Positions 33,619 through 42,198 of a stretch of 64,000 bases of DNA are shown here, piece by piece. Each line of letters begins with the position of its first letter. Within the stretch, counting starts at the first letter, position 1. Both the position numbers and the translations under genes were made by a program. Location of the stretch: the NCBI GenBank assembly GCA_002280565.1, contig NCEF01000002.1:62001-126000 (forward strand). Reading direction: 5' to 3'. Origin of the DNA: Sphingomonas sp. 32-66-10. GTDB lineage: Bacteria > Pseudomonadota > Alphaproteobacteria > Sphingomonadales > Sphingomonadaceae. A model generated the notes under the pieces. That model was not told where the DNA came from, searched no databases, and worked only from the letters and a program-made list of their open reading frames with translations.

Positions 33619-34370
33619 CCTATCAGCCAAGCCCCAATGAATTTGGCCCGAACGAATTCGCGCTGACCTATGATCGCCGTGGCGACACGAAGCGCGACAT
33701 GGACGCGCTGGTGCGCAAGCATATGCCGCTGGTCCGCCGGCTTGCCTGGCATGTCCATGGATCGATGAGCACGCTGATCGATGTCGAGGATCTGGTCCAG
33801 ATCGGGCTGGTCGCCCTGGTCGAGGCAGCGGGCAGTTTCGAGGATCGTGGCCTCGTCAGCTTCGACCAGTATCTCCACACCCGCGTGCGCGGTGCGATGA
33901 TCGACGAACTGCGGCGCCAGGCGACGATCACGCGTGGCGCGATGAAACGCCGCCGCGCCTATCAGGATGCGGTCACCGCACTGGCGGCGGACGGCACGCG
34001 GCCCGACGAGGCGGCGGTCGCGTCGAAGCTGGGCATCACGGTGGAGAAGCTGCGCAGCGACTATGCCAGCGCCGAAGCGGTGCGGTTCGACCCAATCGAC
34101 GATGTCTATTCGGACGAAGGCCCGTGGTTCATGTCCGACGAACCCGACGCGTTCGACCAGCTCGCCGATGCCGACCAGCGCGAGGCGCTGATCGAAGCGA
34201 TTTCGGAGCTGCCCGAAAAGGAGCAGCTGGTGATCCAACTCTATTATGTCGAGGAATTGAACCTCGAGGAGATCGGCCAGGTGCTCGGGGTCGGCGCGGC
34301 GCGCATTTGCCAGATCAAGAAGAGCGCGCACGATCGGCTGAAAAAGGGCCTGATGCGGCGATTGGGGTAG
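33615..34370 (+). CDS. fliA: Flagellar sigma factor FliA (sigma-28)
   Basis: A 251-residue sigma factor for late flagellar genes. Region 2 (HMPLVRRLAWHVHGSMSTLIDVEDLVQIGLVALVEAAGSFE), the typical VRGAMIDELRRQ, region 3 and region 4 (ALIEAISELPEKEQLVIQLYYVEELNLEEIGQVLGVGAARICQI) are all present. It is kept inactive by FlgM (29950). Candidate targets in the window are fliC, fliDS, motAB and flgM. Translation is coupled to flhA. Confidence 0.96.
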   Translation: MTYQPSPNEFGPNEFALTYDRRGDTKRDMDALVRKHMPLVRRLAWHVHGSMSTLIDVEDLVQIGLVALVEAAGSFEDRGLVSFDQYLHTRVRGAMIDELRRQATITRGAMKRRRAYQDAVTALAADGTRPDEAAVASKLGITVEKLRSDYASAEAVRFDPIDDVYSDEGPWFMSDEPDAFDQLADADQREALIEAISELPEKEQLVIQLYYVEELNLEEIGQVLGVGAARICQIKKSAHDRLKKGLMRRLG

Positions 34371-34416
34371 TTCGCTTTTTGCGAGACAGTCGCGACTGGC
34401 GTGCTACGCAAGCGGG

Positions 34417-34770
34417 GTGCGTCGTCATCTCTATCTGATCGCCGGGTTCCTGTGCCTTGGCCTCGCGGTGATCGGGGCGGTGCTGCCGGTGATGCCGACG
34501 ACCGTGTTCGTGATCATGGCCGCCTATTGCTTCGCGCGCAGCTCGCCCGCGCTCGAACGCCGCTTGCTCGAACATCCGCGCTTTGGCCCGCACATCGCGC
34601 GCTGGCGCGTGAACGGCGCGGTCAGCCGTAGCGGGAAGATTGCCGCGACCATCGCCTTCGCCATCAGCATCGCGCTGACTCTCGCATTCACCGCCATGCC
34701 CTGGCCGCTGATTCCGATCGGCGCGGCGGTCGTGATTGGCGGCTGGCTGTGGACCCGGCCCGAAGCCTGA
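34417..34770 (+). CDS. YbaN family (DUF454) inner membrane protein
   Basis: A 117-residue membrane protein with about three hydrophobic segments. The pattern GFLCLGLAVIGAVLPVMPTTVFVIMAAYCFARSSP followed by RWRVNGAVSRSGK is diagnostic of DUF454. Function unknown. The start is a GTG at 34417 without a clear ribosome site. It sits between fliA and fliC but has no known flagellar link. Confidence 0.87.
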   Translation: MRRHLYLIAGFLCLGLAVIGAVLPVMPTTVFVIMAAYCFARSSPALERRLLEHPRFGPHIARWRVNGAVSRSGKIAATIAFAISIALTLAFTAMPWPLIPIGAAVVIGGWLWTRPEA

Positions 34771-34828
34771 CGCCTTGCCCCGCGCGCAGTCCCCGTTAGG
34801 GTCGCGCAGGTCCAATCAGGGGGTTTCC

Positions 34829-36108
34829 ATGAAGCGTATCTTCGCCGCCGCATTGCTCTGCACCGCGCTTGCCGCGCCGGCCTTTGCCCAGACCGCCGCC
34901 CCCGCGCCGGTCACCAGCGCCGCGCCAGCGACCGACTGGACGGTGAAGCCTGAATGGATTTCGGCGCATGTCCGCTTCCTCGCCGGGCCTGAATTGCAGG
35001 GGCGCGGTAGCGCGACGCGCGACGAGGCGATTGCTGCCGCCTATGTCGCGGCACGCTTTCAGGGCTATGGGCTGCAACCCGCGCCGGGCGCGGACTCATA
35101 TGTGCAGAAGGTGAAGGTCATCCGTCCGCGTCTCGACGGGGAACCGACGGTCATGGTCGCGGGCAAGGCGGTGAAGGGGGCCACGCTGATCCTGGGGGGC
35201 GCGGATCGCGCGGCGGGCAATGTGGCGGTCTATGCCGGCGACGATCCAGCGGCGATCCCGGCCGGCGAGGTGCTGTTCATGGCCAGCGCGAACATCTCCC
35301 CCTCGGCGGCGATCCGCGCGACGCGCGGCAAGGGGACCAAGCTGCTCGTGCTGCGCGCGAGCGAGGCGACGGCGAAATTGTCCTGATCAGCCCGGGTGAA
35401 CCGGTCGAGATGAAGCTGAACCTGATCCGCGAGGAGGTCGAGACGACCAACGCGATCGGCTATCTGCCCGGCACCGATCCCAAGGCCGGAGTGATCCTGC
35501 TTGCCGCGCATGTCGATCATCTCGGCGTCCAGTCCGACGGGACGGTGATGTATGGCGCGAATGACGATGCGTCGGGCGTCGCCGCCGTGCTCGAACTCGC
35601 CCATGCGTTGAGCAGCGGCAAACGGCACAAGCGCGGCATCCTGTTTGCCGCGTTCGGGGCGGAGGAGATGGGCGGGTTCGGATCGCGCGCCTTTGCCGCC
35701 GCGCCGCCGGTGCCGCTTGGCGACATCGTCGCCAACCTCGCCTTCGAAATGATCGGCGCGCAGGATCCCAAGCTGCCCGCGGGCACGATGATGATGACCG
35801 GGTTCGAACGCTCGACGCTCGGCCCGGCGCTGGTCGAACGCGGCGCACTGGTGGCGAAGGACCCCTATCCCGAGCAGAACTTCTTCGCGCGATCCGACAA
35901 CTACCAGCTCGCGCTGCGCGGCGTGGTGGCGCACACGATTTCAGGTTGGGCGGTAACTCCGACCTATCACTCGCCGCAGGATACGATCGCCAATCTCGAC
36001 ATCCCGTTCATGGCCCGCGCGGTCCAGTCGCTGATCGGCCCGGTGCGCTGGCTCGCCGATGGCGACTATCGCCCCGACTGGACCCCCGGCGGCAAACCGG
36101 GCGAGTAA
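34829..36108 (+). pseudogene. M28 family (Zn aminopeptidase-like) secreted peptidase, interrupted by a frameshift
   Basis: Two frames give one protein. The first (34829-35386) has a signal peptide (IFAAALLCTALAAPAFA), LAGPELQGRGSATRDEA and a PA-like domain up to VLRASEAT. The second, readable from about 35362 as DGEIVLISPGEPVEMKL to the stop at 36108, has the M28 metal site: HVDHLG, NDDASGVAAV, GAEEMGGFGSRAF and the late TPTYHSPQDT. The junction at about 35355-35375 behaves as a one-base deletion; the first frame stops at 35386. No classical slippery heptamer is visible. It is either an inactivated gene or a sequence error. Confidence 0.85.
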
Positions 36109-36151
36109 GGTTTACGCCGGTGCCGCCCCGCGCAACGCGCGGCAAGCAAAC

Positions 36152-36186
36152 AAAGAAAAACCCCGGCGGCCTTTCGACCACCGGGG
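36152..36186 (-). terminator. Rho-independent terminator of fliC
   Basis: On the minus strand CCCCGGTGG pairs with CCGCCGGGG (one bulge) and is followed by TTTTTCTTT. It lies about 85 bases beyond the fliC stop. Confidence 0.85.
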
Positions 36187-36268
36187 CTTCCTCGCATGCC
36201 CTTCCAACAGGGAAGGGTGACCGGCCGTGGCGCCTGTCAGGGGGGGTGACGCCCCGACCGGCACACGC

Positions 36269-37672
36269 TTAGCGAAGCAGCGAAAGAACGTTCTGCTGCG
36301 ACTGGTTGGCCTGGGCCAGCATCGCGGTCGATGCCTGGCTCAGGATCTGCGCCTTGGCGAGCGCCGTCGTTTCGGCCGAGAAATCGGCGTCTTCGATACG
36401 GCTGCGCGCTTCGGTCAGGTTGGTGACGTTGCTGGTCAGGTTGTTGACGACCGATTCCAGACGGCTCTGGCTGGCGCCAAGGCCGGCGCGGACCGTATTC
36501 ACCGTGGTGAGCAGCGCGTCGATCGTGGCGAGCGAGCTGTTCGCGGCCGCGGAGGTCGCAACCGACAGGCCGGTCGTCTCGATATCGTCGCCGACCGAGA
36601 CCACGATGTCGTCGCCAACTTCAGCCGCGATCTCGTCGCCCACTTCGGCGGCGATCAGGTCGCCTTCCGCAGCTGCAATCTGGTCGCCGACCGAGACGGT
36701 GATGTCGTCCCCTTCGCTCACGACGATGTCGTCGCCTTCCGCAGCGAGAACTTCGTCGCCGACCACAACCGCGATATCGTCACCGATATTGCCGCCAAAG
36801 CCGCCGTCGATATCGTCCTGGGTCGCAGGGCGCATCAAGCTGGCGTCGACGTCAGCCTGAGTGGCCACGCGGGTTGCACCGGCGGTAACATCGTCGGCGG
36901 TCGCAGCGCGGGTCACGCCCGCGGTCACGTCGGCGGCGGTCGCCGCACGGGTCGTGCCCGCATCGACATCGTCCTGCGTCGCGGCGCGGGTTGCCCCTGC
37001 CGTCACGTCATCCGCCGTCGCGGCGCGGGTTGCTCCCGCGGTCACGTCTGCAGCAGTCGCGGCGCGGGTTGCACCGGCGGTGACGTCATCGGCGGTCGCC
37101 TCGCGGGTCGTGCCCGCATCGACATCCGCCTGGGTCGCGGCACGGGTGCCGGCCGACATGCTGCTGAGGTCGATATTGCCGATGTTGATCGCGACCGATT
37201 CACCCGAATTATAACCGGTCTGGATCGTCGTCGTGGTGCCCGCACCGCCCGAGCTGGTGGTGAAGAGCGAAACGCCGTTGAAGTTGGTGGTCGTCAGCGC
37301 CGACGAGATCTGCGTGGTCAGCGCGGTCACTTCCGACTGAAGGTTGGTGCGGTCGCTGTCCGAATAGGTGCCGGACGCCGACTGGACCGACAGCTCGCGG
37401 ATGCGCTGCAGCATGTTGGTGACTTCGCTCAGCGCGCCTTCTGCGGTCTGGGCAAGGCTGACGCCGTCATTGGCGTTGCGGATCGCCTGGCTCATGCCGC
37501 GGATCGACGAGGTCATCGTCGATGCGATGGCGAGGCCGGCGGCGTCGTCCTTCGAAGTATTGATGCGCTTGCCAGTCGACAGACGCTCCATGGCGGTCTG
37601 CAGCGAGGCCGACGCCATCTTCGAAGCATTCGCGGCACGCATGCTCGCGATGTTCGTTCCGATAACAGTCAT
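36269..37672 (-). CDS. fliC: Flagellin FliC with a tandem-repeat central domain
   Basis: A 467-residue filament protein. Conserved D0/D1 ends: [20 protein letters not shown] to about residue 165 and [39 protein letters not shown] onward to the QNVLSLLR terminus. Between them the variable region is made of nine 13-residue repeats (174-289) and nine 8-residue repeats (296-367), rich in Asp and lacking aromatic residues. The start at 37672 has GGAGACAAG upstream; the open frame upstream is not coding. It is the only flagellin in the window. A FliA-type promoter precedes it and a terminator follows. No flaF or flbT is adjacent. Confidence 0.96.
   Translation of the reverse strand: MTVIGTNIASMRAANASKMASASLQTAMERLSTGKRINTSKDDAAGLAIASTMTSSIRGMSQAIRNANDGVSLAQTAEGALSEVTNMLQRIRELSVQSASGTYSDSDRTNLQSEVTALTTQISSALTTTNFNGVSLFTTSSGGAGTTTTIQTGYNSGESVAINIGNIDLSSMSAGTRAATQADVDAGTTREATADDVTAGATRAATAADVTAGATRAATADDVTAGATRAATQDDVDAGTTRAATAADVTAGVTRAATADDVTAGATRVATQADVDASLMRPATQDDIDGGFGGNIGDDIAVVVGDEVLAAEGDDIVVSEGDDITVSVGDQIAAAEGDLIAAEVGDEIAAEVGDDIVVSVGDDIETTGLSVATSAAANSSLATIDALLTTVNTVRAGLGASQSRLESVVNNLTSNVTNLTEARSRIEDADFSAETTALAKAQILSQASTAMLAQANQSQQNVLSLLR
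36572..36787 (-). repeat. Nine 24-bp tandem repeats in fliC (8-residue units)
   Basis: Units follow x-G-D-x-I/V-x-x-x: [64 protein letters not shown] and [10 protein letters not shown] is invariant and position 5 is Ile in eight of nine. Confidence 0.95.
36806..37153 (-). repeat. Nine 39-bp tandem repeats in fliC (13-residue units)
   Basis: Consensus A-G-A/T-T-R-A-A-T-A/Q-A/D-D-V-T/D, for example [13 protein letters not shown] and [13 protein letters not shown]. The first unit lacks one residue and the last ([13 protein letters not shown]) is diverged. TAADVT and QDDVD variants alternate through the array. Confidence 0.95.
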
Positions 37673-37743
37673 GTCTTGTCTCCGTTCAATCCGGCGTCTC
37701 CCGTTCCCCCCTGAATGCGAGAGAGCCCGAGCCGCCAATGGGG

Positions 37744-37770
37744 TGAACGGCAGGGTGGGCGGCGGATTAA
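37744..37770 (-). promoter_or_regulatory. FliA (sigma-28) promoter of fliC
   Basis: On the minus strand TTAA, 15 nt, then GCCGTTCA (consensus TAAA-N15-GCCGATAA; 6 of 8 at the -10). The same TTAA-N15-GCCGTTYA arrangement precedes fliD. The predicted leader is about 60 nt. Confidence 0.7.
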
Positions 37771-37918
37771 GCAGTTTTCTGCGCCGTTTTTCGCGCTCCT
37801 CGCGCGCGCGTAGAGGCACGCGCGGCGAACTGGAGCCGAAAAATACTGTTTTTTTGAATTGGTTTACTCGGCGTTTACCACCAATCCCGCATTCCCCCGT
37901 TCAACAGGGGGTTCTCGA

Positions 37919-39169
37919 ATGCAGACCATCTTTCCGTCGGCCGCAGTCCTTCGCCAGCATTACGCGCTGGTTTCGGCGCTGCGCTCGCAAGGGTTCACGA
38001 TCGGTGCCGCCGACAAGGTGAAGCCGACGTCCGGCGACCTGTTCATGATCGTCGAGGGCGAAGCGCCCCCGGTCTCCGCCCGCACCCTGGTGCTGGCCGA
38101 GGGGCCGGTCGCGGCGATCCCGTTCCATGACGGCAATCCCGCACGCCTGTCGTTCGGTGCCGATGACACTGCCGTCGCAACCGGCTTTGCCAGCGCGATG
38201 TTGCGTGGCGCGCATGCTCCCGTCGCCGCCGATCCCGAAAGCCTGGCACTCTATGCGCTCGCCGAACGCGTCGCGGTTGCCGACATCACCGTCCTGATCA
38301 ACGGCCCGACCGGCACCGGCAAGGAAGTGCTGGCCAAGGCGATTCACAACGGCTCCACCCGCCGCGACGGCCCGTTCATCGCGGTCAATTGCGCGGCGCT
38401 GCCCGAAACCATGCTCGAAGCCTTGCTGTTCGGCCACCAGAAGGGCGCGTTCACCGGCGCGAATGCGGCGGGCGAAGGCTTTTTCCGGGCGGCCAATGGC
38501 GGCACGCTGCTGCTCGACGAAGTCGCCGAAATGCCGCTCGCGCTTCAGGCCAAGCTGCTGCGTGCACTGCAGGAGCGCGAAGTGGTGCCGATCGGTGCCA
38601 CTGCCGCTGAAAAGATCGACGTGCGCGTCATCGCCTGTGCCAACCGCGACCTTCAGACCGAGGTGATGGAAGGCCGCTTCCGCGCCGACCTTTACTACCG
38701 CCTGTCGGTGTTCCCGCTGTCGACCAAGCAGCTGGCGGCGCGTCCCGGCGATGTCGCTGCGCTCGCCGCCGCGATGGTGCTGCGCCATGCCGGTCCGCGC
38801 AGGCAGCTGCCCTGGGTGACGCGTGAGGCGCTCGCCGTGCTGCAGGCGCATGACTGGCCCGGCAATGTCCGCGAGCTTGAGAATGTCATCCAGCGCGCGC
38901 TGCTGCTGTGCATGGGCGATGCGATCACGCCGGATCACCTGATATTCGATCGCCCGGCAATGCCGGCACCCGTTACGGCCGAACCCGGCCAGCTCAGCAA
39001 CATCGTCCAGCTCAGCGAATTCGCGGCGATCCGCGAGACGCTGGCGGCATGCGGCGGCAGCCGGATCGAAACGGCCAAGCGGCTCGGCATTTCGGAACGC
39101 ACGCTGCGCTACCGCCTCGCCAAGGCGCGCGAGCAGGGCGAAGACCTTGTCCGGAGGATTAGCGCATGA
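37919..39169 (+). CDS. Sigma-54-dependent flagellar activator, FlbD/FleQ-like
   Basis: A 416-residue enhancer-binding protein. The AAA+ domain has Walker A GPTGTGKE (129-136), the sigma-54 loop GAFTGA (176-181), Walker B GGTLLLDE (194-201), and WPGNVRELENVIQRA near 332. A Fis-type helix-turn-helix follows at the C-terminus (SRIETAKRLGISERTLRYRLAKAR). The first 110 residues lack the usual receiver aspartate pocket, so control is probably not by phosphorylation. Position beside fliEF and fliC, and sigma-54 promoters with TTGCCG sites in the locus, make it the likely master activator. AGGGGG precedes the ATG. Confidence 0.93.
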   Translation: MQTIFPSAAVLRQHYALVSALRSQGFTIGAADKVKPTSGDLFMIVEGEAPPVSARTLVLAEGPVAAIPFHDGNPARLSFGADDTAVATGFASAMLRGAHAPVAADPESLALYALAERVAVADITVLINGPTGTGKEVLAKAIHNGSTRRDGPFIAVNCAALPETMLEALLFGHQKGAFTGANAAGEGFFRAANGGTLLLDEVAEMPLALQAKLLRALQEREVVPIGATAAEKIDVRVIACANRDLQTEVMEGRFRADLYYRLSVFPLSTKQLAARPGDVAALAAAMVLRHAGPRRQLPWVTREALAVLQAHDWPGNVRELENVIQRALLLCMGDAITPDHLIFDRPAMPAPVTAEPGQLSNIVQLSEFAAIRETLAACGGSRIETAKRLGISERTLRYRLAKAREQGEDLVRRISA

Positions 39170-39534
39170 GCGTGAGCGGAATTGGCGGCGCAGGTGGCGT
39201 CGACCGGGTGATGCAGCTGCGCGCCCAGATCCTCGAGCGCAACGAGGCGCTGCAGCGCGCGACCAGCGGCGCTTCCGTTTCGGGTGGCGCGCCGCTCGGC
39301 CAGCCCGCCGGCCCGTCCAGCTTCATCGACACGATGGAGCAGGCGGTCGGCAAGGTGAATGGCGCACAGGCCCGCGCCAGCGAACTCTCCGCCGCCTATG
39401 AGCGCGGCGAAACGGTCGACATCGCCAAGGTGATGCTCGCCCGTCAGGAGGCGTCGGTCGGCTTCGAAGCGACGCTTCAGGTCAGGAACAAGCTGCTGAC
39501 CGCCTATCGTGACATCATGAGCATGCCGGTCTGA
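39166..39534 (+). CDS. fliE: Flagellar hook-basal body complex protein FliE
   Basis: A 122-residue protein linking the MS ring to the rod. The C-terminal FliE signature is clear: SSFIDTMEQAVGKVNGAQARASELSAAYERGETVDIAKVMLARQEASVGFEATLQVRNKLLTAYRDIMSMPV. The start overlaps the activator stop (ATGA), so fliE and downstream genes are translated with it. It opens the fliEFGHIJ run. Confidence 0.95.
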   Translation: MSVSGIGGAGGVDRVMQLRAQILERNEALQRATSGASVSGGAPLGQPAGPSSFIDTMEQAVGKVNGAQARASELSAAYERGETVDIAKVMLARQEASVGFEATLQVRNKLLTAYRDIMSMPV

Positions 39535-39536
39535 TC

Positions 39537-41186
39537 ATGAGCAACGCCATCGCCACCACCGACGCCCCCGCCCCCGCCACCAGTGGCGGGACGGCCAACC
39601 CCCTCAAGCAGATGGGCGACCTGTTCGCGCTGCCCGCGGTCAAGCGCAGCCTGCCGCTGATCTTCATGCTCGGCCTGATCGCCGCCGCGGCGCTCGCCTG
39701 GATGGCGCTGTCGACCCCGCCGCAGCGGGTGTTGTTCGCGAACCTGCCCGAAAGCGACAAGGCGGCGGTCGCGCAGGCGCTCGACGCTGCCAGCATCGCC
39801 AATGGCATCGACGGATCGGGATCGATCACCGTCGGCGAAGACGATTATCACAAGGCGCGGATGCTGCTCGCCGGGCAGGACCTGCCCAAGGCGGCACCGG
39901 GCGGCTATGCGCTGCTCGACACGATGCCGATGGGCGCGAGCCGCGCGGTCGAGGGTGAACGGTTGCGCCAGGCGCGCGAAACCGAACTCGCCCGCTCGAT
40001 CGGTGCGATCGATACGGTGGCCGAGGCGCGGGTGCACCTTGCCACCCCCGAAGCCAGTGTGTTCGTGCGCGACAAGGCCGAGCCGAGCGCATCGGTGATC
40101 GTGAAACTTCAGCCCGGCCGCAGCCTGTCCGAAGCGCAGGTCCGCTCGATCGTCAACTTGGTCGCCTCGTCGGTGCCGGGGATGAAGCCCGATGCAGTCA
40201 CCATCGTCGACCAGATGGGCGCGCTGCTGAGCAAATCGGGGCAGGAGACCAGCGCTGGCGACGCACGCATCGATATCCAGAACCGGGTCGAGGCCAAGGT
40301 GCGGCAGCAGCTCGTCACCCTGCTCACCCCGTTGCTCGGCGCCGGCAATTTCAGCGCCGAGGTACAGGCCGAGGTCGATCTGGACGAGAGCCAGGCGACC
40401 CGCGAAAGCTATGACAAGGACGGCACGGTGGTGCGCGCCGAACAGGGCAACTGGACCGGCGCCCCGCGCGACGCTGCGGGTGCGCCCGGCGGTATTCCCG
40501 GCGCGCTGTCCAACGTGCCGCCGCCGCCCAGCACGGTCGCGACGCCGACACCCGGTGCTCCGGCTGAGGCTGGCCAGCCCGCGCCCCCTGCCGCCGCGCC
40601 GGGCATGAAGCAGAGCGACAGCTTCACCCGCAGCTACAGCAATGGCCGCGAAGTCTCGGTGACCCGCAACATGCCGGGCAATATCAAGCGGCTGTCGGTC
40701 GCAGTGCTGCTGCGCGAAGAGCCGGGCAAGCCGCGCGGCCAGGTCGAAATTCGCCAGATCGACGAGTTGGTCAAGGCAACCGTCGGCTACAAGGCCGAGC
40801 GTCAGGATCAGATCACCGTGGTCAGCCGCAAGTTCAGCACCAACGCTGCTGCCGAGGCCGACGGCATCCCCTTTTACGAAACGCCATGGTTCGCGATGGT
40901 CGCGCGCAACGTCACCGCTCTGGTGATCGCTTTGCTGGTCCTGCTGCTTGGCGTGCGGCCGCTCGCCCGTGCGCTGATGCGCCGCCGCGACGATGCGCGT
41001 CCGGCCGGCGCGCCGATGGGCGCCTCCGACGGCGTGCAGCTGCCAACGCCGGTCAGCCCCGCGATGCTCGCCGGTTCGGGCCTGTCGCTCGGCGACCGGG
41101 TCGGATTGGTGCGCGACTTCACGCGCGAAAATCCGGCGCGCGCCGCGCTCGCGGTACGCGACATGATCCGTACGGAGGGTCAGTGA
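39537..41186 (+). CDS. fliF: Flagellar MS-ring protein FliF
   Basis: A 549-residue inner-membrane ring protein. First membrane helix SLPLIFMLGLIAAAALAWMAL near 38-58, ring-building motifs (RVLFANLPESDKAAVAQALDAASI, GSRAVEGERLRQARETELARSIGAIDTVAEARVHLATPE), a Pro/Ala-rich stretch near 320-355, second helix NVTALVIALLVLLLGVRPLARALM near 460, and a short C-terminal FliG-binding tail. Length is normal. Confidence 0.96.
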   Translation: MSNAIATTDAPAPATSGGTANPLKQMGDLFALPAVKRSLPLIFMLGLIAAAALAWMALSTPPQRVLFANLPESDKAAVAQALDAASIANGIDGSGSITVGEDDYHKARMLLAGQDLPKAAPGGYALLDTMPMGASRAVEGERLRQARETELARSIGAIDTVAEARVHLATPEASVFVRDKAEPSASVIVKLQPGRSLSEAQVRSIVNLVASSVPGMKPDAVTIVDQMGALLSKSGQETSAGDARIDIQNRVEAKVRQQLVTLLTPLLGAGNFSAEVQAEVDLDESQATRESYDKDGTVVRAEQGNWTGAPRDAAGAPGGIPGALSNVPPPPSTVATPTPGAPAEAGQPAPPAAAPGMKQSDSFTRSYSNGREVSVTRNMPGNIKRLSVAVLLREEPGKPRGQVEIRQIDELVKATVGYKAERQDQITVVSRKFSTNAAAEADGIPFYETPWFAMVARNVTALVIALLVLLLGVRPLARALMRRRDDARPAGAPMGASDGVQLPTPVSPAMLAGSGLSLGDRVGLVRDFTRENPARAALAVRDMIRTEGQ

Positions 41187-41187
41187 G

Positions 41188-42198
41188 ATGAACGCGCCGC
41201 GTCACTTTACCGGGGTCGAACGCGCCGCCGTGCTGATGATGGTCGTTGGCGATGAAGAGGCCGCCGCGATCCTGCAAAAGCTCGATCCCGATGAAGTGCG
41301 TCAGCTCGGCGCCGCAATGATGGCCGTCGCTGACGTCAGCGAATGGGAAATGGCGCAGGTCCTCGACGATTTCACCGGCCGCGCGCAGGAGCGCAGCGCG
41401 ATCCAGTTCGATCCGCGGCCCAAGCTGGAAACGGTGGTTACCCGCGCTTTGGGGCCGGAGCGGGCAGGCGCAGTGCTCGCCAGCATCCTGCCGCCCGAGC
41501 CCGCCGAATCGATCGCCGCGCTCGCCTGGATGGATGCGACCGAAATTGCCGGCATGCTCGAGGATGAGCATCCGCAGATTGCCGCTGTGCTGCTGGCGCA
41601 TCTCGACCCCGCCGTCGCGGCGCAAGTGCTGGAAATGCTGCCCGAGGCGAACCAGCCGCAGGTGCTGCGCCGCGTCGCGCGCTTGGGGCCGGTCACCCCG
41701 GATGCGATCGCGACGCTGACCCAGGTGCTCGAACGTCATGCCGGCCAGCCCAAGCGTGTCGCGGGCGTCCAGATGGGCGGCGCGCGCGAAGCGGCGAAGA
41801 TCATGTCCTCCGCGCGCAAGATCACCGAACAGAAGGTGATGCCAAAGCTTGCCAAGATCGACCGCGAGATCGCCCGCGCGATCGAGGAGGCGATGTTCGT
41901 CTTCGACAATTTGCTCGAACTCGACGACAAGAATATGGGCACCCTGCTCCGCAACATCGACAGCGACGTGCTGGTCCGCAGCCTCAAGGGCGTGGACGAA
42001 GCGGCGCGCACCCGCTTCCTGGCGTGCATGTCGAGCCGCGCGGCCGACACGATCCGCGACGAACTCGAAGCGCGCGGCCCGATGAAGATGGCCGAGGTGC
42101 TCGACGCGCAAAAGGCGATGATCGCGATCGCACGCCAGCTGGTGAAGGACGGCACGATCACCATGCCGGGCGGCGGCGGAGACGACGACTATGTCTAA
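41188..42198 (+). CDS. fliG: Flagellar motor switch protein FliG
   Basis: A 336-residue rotor protein. The N-terminal domain (VERAAVLMMVVGDEEAAAILQKLDPDEVRQL) binds FliF; the middle domain has EDEHPQIAAVLLAHLDPAVAAQVLEMLP with the EHPQ motif that contacts FliM; the C-terminal domain (IEEAMFVFDNLLELDDKNMGTLLRNIDSDVLVRSLKG) holds the torque helix meeting MotA. Full length. Confidence 0.97.
   Translation: MNAPRHFTGVERAAVLMMVVGDEEAAAILQKLDPDEVRQLGAAMMAVADVSEWEMAQVLDDFTGRAQERSAIQFDPRPKLETVVTRALGPERAGAVLASILPPEPAESIAALAWMDATEIAGMLEDEHPQIAAVLLAHLDPAVAAQVLEMLPEANQPQVLRRVARLGPVTPDAIATLTQVLERHAGQPKRVAGVQMGGAREAAKIMSSARKITEQKVMPKLAKIDREIARAIEEAMFVFDNLLELDDKNMGTLLRNIDSDVLVRSLKGVDEAARTRFLACMSSRAADTIRDELEARGPMKMAEVLDAQKAMIAIARQLVKDGTITMPGGGGDDDYV

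Noticed and set aside
35355-35386. Programmed frameshifting in the M28 gene
   Set aside because: No slippery heptamer, and no reason for the family to use recoding; a mutation or sequence error is simpler.
36806-37153. CRISPR-like regular repeats
   Set aside because: Repeats are contiguous, in frame and translated as part of flagellin; there are no unique spacers.
37673-37819. Upstream extension of fliC
   Set aside because: Flagellins begin at MTVIGTN-like sequence; the upstream part is Arg-rich and covers the FliA promoter.
39080-39110. GG-N10-GC match upstream of fliE as a sigma-54 promoter
   Set aside because: It lacks TTGC at the -12 element and sits within conserved HTH codons of the activator gene.
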